64,000 bases of DNA, from NCBI GenBank assembly GCA_963766345.1, contig CAVXZL010000010.1, positions 310,001-374,000 of the forward strand. Reading direction: 5' to 3'. The first letter of the stretch is position 1. Each line of letters opens with the position of its first letter. The notes below the pieces were generated by a model, which worked only from the letters and a program-made list of their open reading frames with translations, made no database searches and was not told the origin of the DNA. The stretch is from DASVFB01 sp963766345. Its GTDB lineage: Bacteria; Actinomycetota; Thermoleophilia; Gaiellales; Gaiellaceae. The position numbers were made by a program, and so were the translations under genes. Shown here piece by piece: positions 62,571-64,000 of this stretch.

Positions 62571-63193
62571 ACCTCGTCGATCCGCGCGCGGACGAATACG
62601 CGGAGCGTCACACGACTCCGAGCGGAGACCTGTTCGAGCGCCTCGCGGCGGAGACGCGCGAGAAGACGGACATCCCGCAGATGATGGTCGGCGAGGTCGA
62701 GGGCCGGTTCCTCGAGTTCCTCGTGCGCGCGACCGGCGCGAGGCGCGTGCTCGAGCTCGGCACGTTCACGGGCTATTCGTCGCTGTCGATGGCGCGGGGC
62801 CTTCCCGAGGGCGGCCGCGTCGTCTCGTGCGACGTGAACGAGGAGACGAATGCGATCGCGCGGCGCTATGCCGAGGAAGCGGGCGTCGCCGACCGCATCG
62901 AGTATCGCCTCGGCCCCGCGCTCGACACGATCGCCGAGCTCGACGGGCCGTTCGACCTCGTCTTCATCGACGCGGACAAGGAGAACTACCGCAACTACTA
63001 CGAAGCGGTGCTGCCGAAGGTCGCGCCGAACGGGCTGATCCTCGCCGACAACGCTCTGCGCAACGGTCGAGTGCTCGAGGAGGACTCGGGCGAGCCGATG
63101 CAGGCGTTCAACGACTACGTGCTGAACGACGAGCGCGTCGAGTGCGTGCTGCTCACCGTGCGCGACGGCATTCTGCTCGTCATGAAGCGCTGA
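62567..63193 (+). CDS. O-methyltransferase (class I, catechol-OMT-like)
   Basis: A 208-residue SAM-dependent O-methyltransferase. It shows RVLELGTFTGYSSLSMARGL (SAM motif I) near residue 58, VSCDVNEE, DLVFIDADKENYRNYYEA with the metal-site Asp, and GLILADNALRNGRV. The GTG at 62567 overlaps the fabF stop, so it is translationally coupled to the ketosynthase. That pairing suggests a metabolite or lipid that is both elongated and methylated. The 3' end overlaps the convergent HAD gene by 14 bases. Confidence 0.92.
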   Translation: MNLVDPRADEYAERHTTPSGDLFERLAAETREKTDIPQMMVGEVEGRFLEFLVRATGARRVLELGTFTGYSSLSMARGLPEGGRVVSCDVNEETNAIARRYAEEAGVADRIEYRLGPALDTIAELDGPFDLVFIDADKENYRNYYEAVLPKVAPNGLILADNALRNGRVLEEDSGEPMQAFNDYVLNDERVECVLLTVRDGILLVMKR

Positions 63194-63845
63194 CGCGCTC
63201 GACGGTCAATTCCTCGAGCGACGCGAGGACGACGTCGGCGACGGCGAGCGCGTCGTCACTCGGCGGGTAGTGCTCGTTCGGGATCGCGATGACGCGCATC
63301 CCGGCGGCGTGGGCGGAGCGTATGCCGTTCCGCGAGTCCTCGACGGCGGCGCAGCCCTTCGCCTCGACGCCGAGCCGTCGCGCCGCCTCGAGGTAGACGT
63401 CCGGCGCGGGCTTCCCGCTTGCGACCTCCTCGGAAGACACCGTGGCGGCGAACCTGCCGGCGATGCCGGCCGCGTCGAGCACGGCGTCGATCACCTCCCG
63501 GTTCGACGACGACGCCACGGCGAGCGGCCAACGGGCGGCAAGGCGCTCGACGGCTTCGACCGCGCCGGCGACGAGCGGCAGCGACTCTCGGTAGCGCTCG
63601 AGGAGGCGGCGGACGACCTCGGCGTTGATCTCGTCCGGCGACTCGCTCAACCCGATCACGTCGTGCATGTACCTCGACCATTCGGGCGAGCTCATTCCCA
63701 TCATGTCCGCCTGAGCCCCGTCGTGCCAGCGACCGCCGCGCTCGCGGGCCAGGTCCTCGCGGACCTCGTCCCACAGCTGCTCCGAGTCGACGAGCACGCC
63801 GTCCATGTCGAAGACGACCGCTGTGATGGCTGTAGACACAGCCAT
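63180..63845 (-). CDS. HAD-superfamily phosphatase (beta-phosphoglucomutase-like)
   Basis: About 221 residues. The nucleophile motif is VVFDMDGVLVDSE near residue 11, motif II is VASSSNRE, motif III includes SGKPAPDVYLEAARRLG and motif IV is AAVEDSRNGIRSA. The helical cap lies between residues 25 and 90. It dephosphorylates or isomerises a small phosphorylated molecule. The ATG at 63845 has AGGA eight bases upstream, and a GTG at 63848 is also possible. The start codon is inside a perfect 11-bp inverted repeat. It follows the flavin-reductase-like gene by nine bases. Confidence 0.9.
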   Translation of the reverse strand: MAVSTAITAVVFDMDGVLVDSEQLWDEVREDLARERGGRWHDGAQADMMGMSSPEWSRYMHDVIGLSESPDEINAEVVRRLLERYRESLPLVAGAVEAVERLAARWPLAVASSSNREVIDAVLDAAGIAGRFAATVSSEEVASGKPAPDVYLEAARRLGVEAKGCAAVEDSRNGIRSAHAAGMRVIAIPNEHYPPSDDALAVADVVLASLEELTVERVSAS

Positions 63846-63848
63846 CAC
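63823..63848 (-). promoter_or_regulatory. Perfect inverted repeat covering the HAD start codon
   Basis: On the minus strand GTGATGGCTGT and ACAGCCATCAC form an 11-bp stem around a four-base loop. The ATG at 63845 is inside the stem, so in RNA the start would be hidden; alternatively it is a protein-binding site. Confidence 0.5.
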
Positions 63849-63854
63849 TCTGTC

Positions 63855-64000
63855 CTAGACGGCGTGATAGCCACGCTCCCGGTAGACGAGCGCCTCCCCC
63901 GGCTCGCCCTCGTCGACCGCGACGACCTCGCCGACGAAGATCGAGTGGTCTCCGGCGTCGTAGCGCGCCCAGAGGCGGCACTCGATCCACGCGAGCGCCT
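63855..64000 (-). CDS. Flavin-reductase-like domain protein, C-terminal part
   Basis: The last 47 codons of a minus-strand gene that continues past the window. The visible part reads ECRLWARYDAGDHSIFVGEV with a GDHSIF motif, then a short acidic loop and ALVYRERGYHAV before TAG. That matches the FMN-binding split-barrel flavin reductases (GDHTIFVGEV...PLLYHRGRY). It probably reduces FMN or FAD for a partner monooxygenase. The partner is not visible. It is probably co-transcribed with the HAD gene. Confidence 0.8.
   Translation of the reverse strand, partial: ALAWIECRLWARYDAGDHSIFVGEVVAVDEGEPGEALVYRERGYHAV

Noticed and set aside
1..64000. CRISPR arrays, complete insertion sequences, rRNA genes, replication origin
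   Set aside because: None seen: no regularly spaced identical repeats, no transposase frames, and no rRNA or DnaA-box cluster was noticed on reading.

Overview
The window is high-GC, gene-dense bacterial DNA. Codon use, SARP/LAL-type giant regulators, GTG/TTG starts and many secreted proteins suggest a soil actinobacterium, possibly of the Thermoleophilia (Gaiellales/Solirubrobacterales). That placement is an inference; no marker gene proves it.

Region 1 (1-20 kb) is mostly exported proteins and oxidoreductases: an RTX-repeat tail, a beta-helix protein, a BNR-propeller protein, an SGNH hydrolase, a DUF3455 protein with a methyltransferase, a large LuxR-type ATPase regulator, a two-subunit molybdenum hydroxylase with a Tat signal, an alpha/beta hydrolase, a phosphoesterase, a tail-collar protein and a berberine-bridge-type FAD oxidase. 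Region 2 (20-34 kb) holds a SARP-like ATPase regulator, a cupin, a very large GH92 glycosidase facing its likely LacI-family repressor, a GntR-ABC transporter operon and a two-component system. Within 25.3-30.1 kb three neighbouring genes carry five frame disruptions, at least three or four of which look like single-base losses. The GH92 gene and the lacI gene share the operator ATGACA-N4-TGTCAT.

Region 3 (34.0-53.6 kb) lies between direct repeats of the 3' half of tRNA-Ser(CGA): the intact tRNA at 53.5 kb and a partial copy at 34.04 kb. The 34 kb end is a patchwork of att-like and gene-end remnants. This could be a decayed genomic island of about 19.5 kb. It contains a membrane-anchored STAND (NB-ARC) ATPase with eight cysteine-rich exterior repeats, preceded by a small gene that shares its VAIGG motif; a tightly overlapping hutU-hutI-hutF-hutH histidine-degradation operon; a LuxR ATPase regulator; a DUF4242-like plus vanadium haloperoxidase-like pair; a secreted sialidase-like protein; and several gene remnants.

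Region 4 (53.5-64 kb) looks like ordinary chromosome: two tRNA-Ser genes, a cyclic-nucleotide-domain protein, a polar amino-acid ABC transporter, split LigD polymerase and ligase genes, methyltransferases, a DUF892 protein, a thioredoxin-like protein with one cysteine, a FabF-type ketosynthase, a HAD phosphatase and the end of a flavin-reductase-like gene. The strongest candidate for an undescribed system is the STAND/VAIGG pair at 34.6-38.6 kb.
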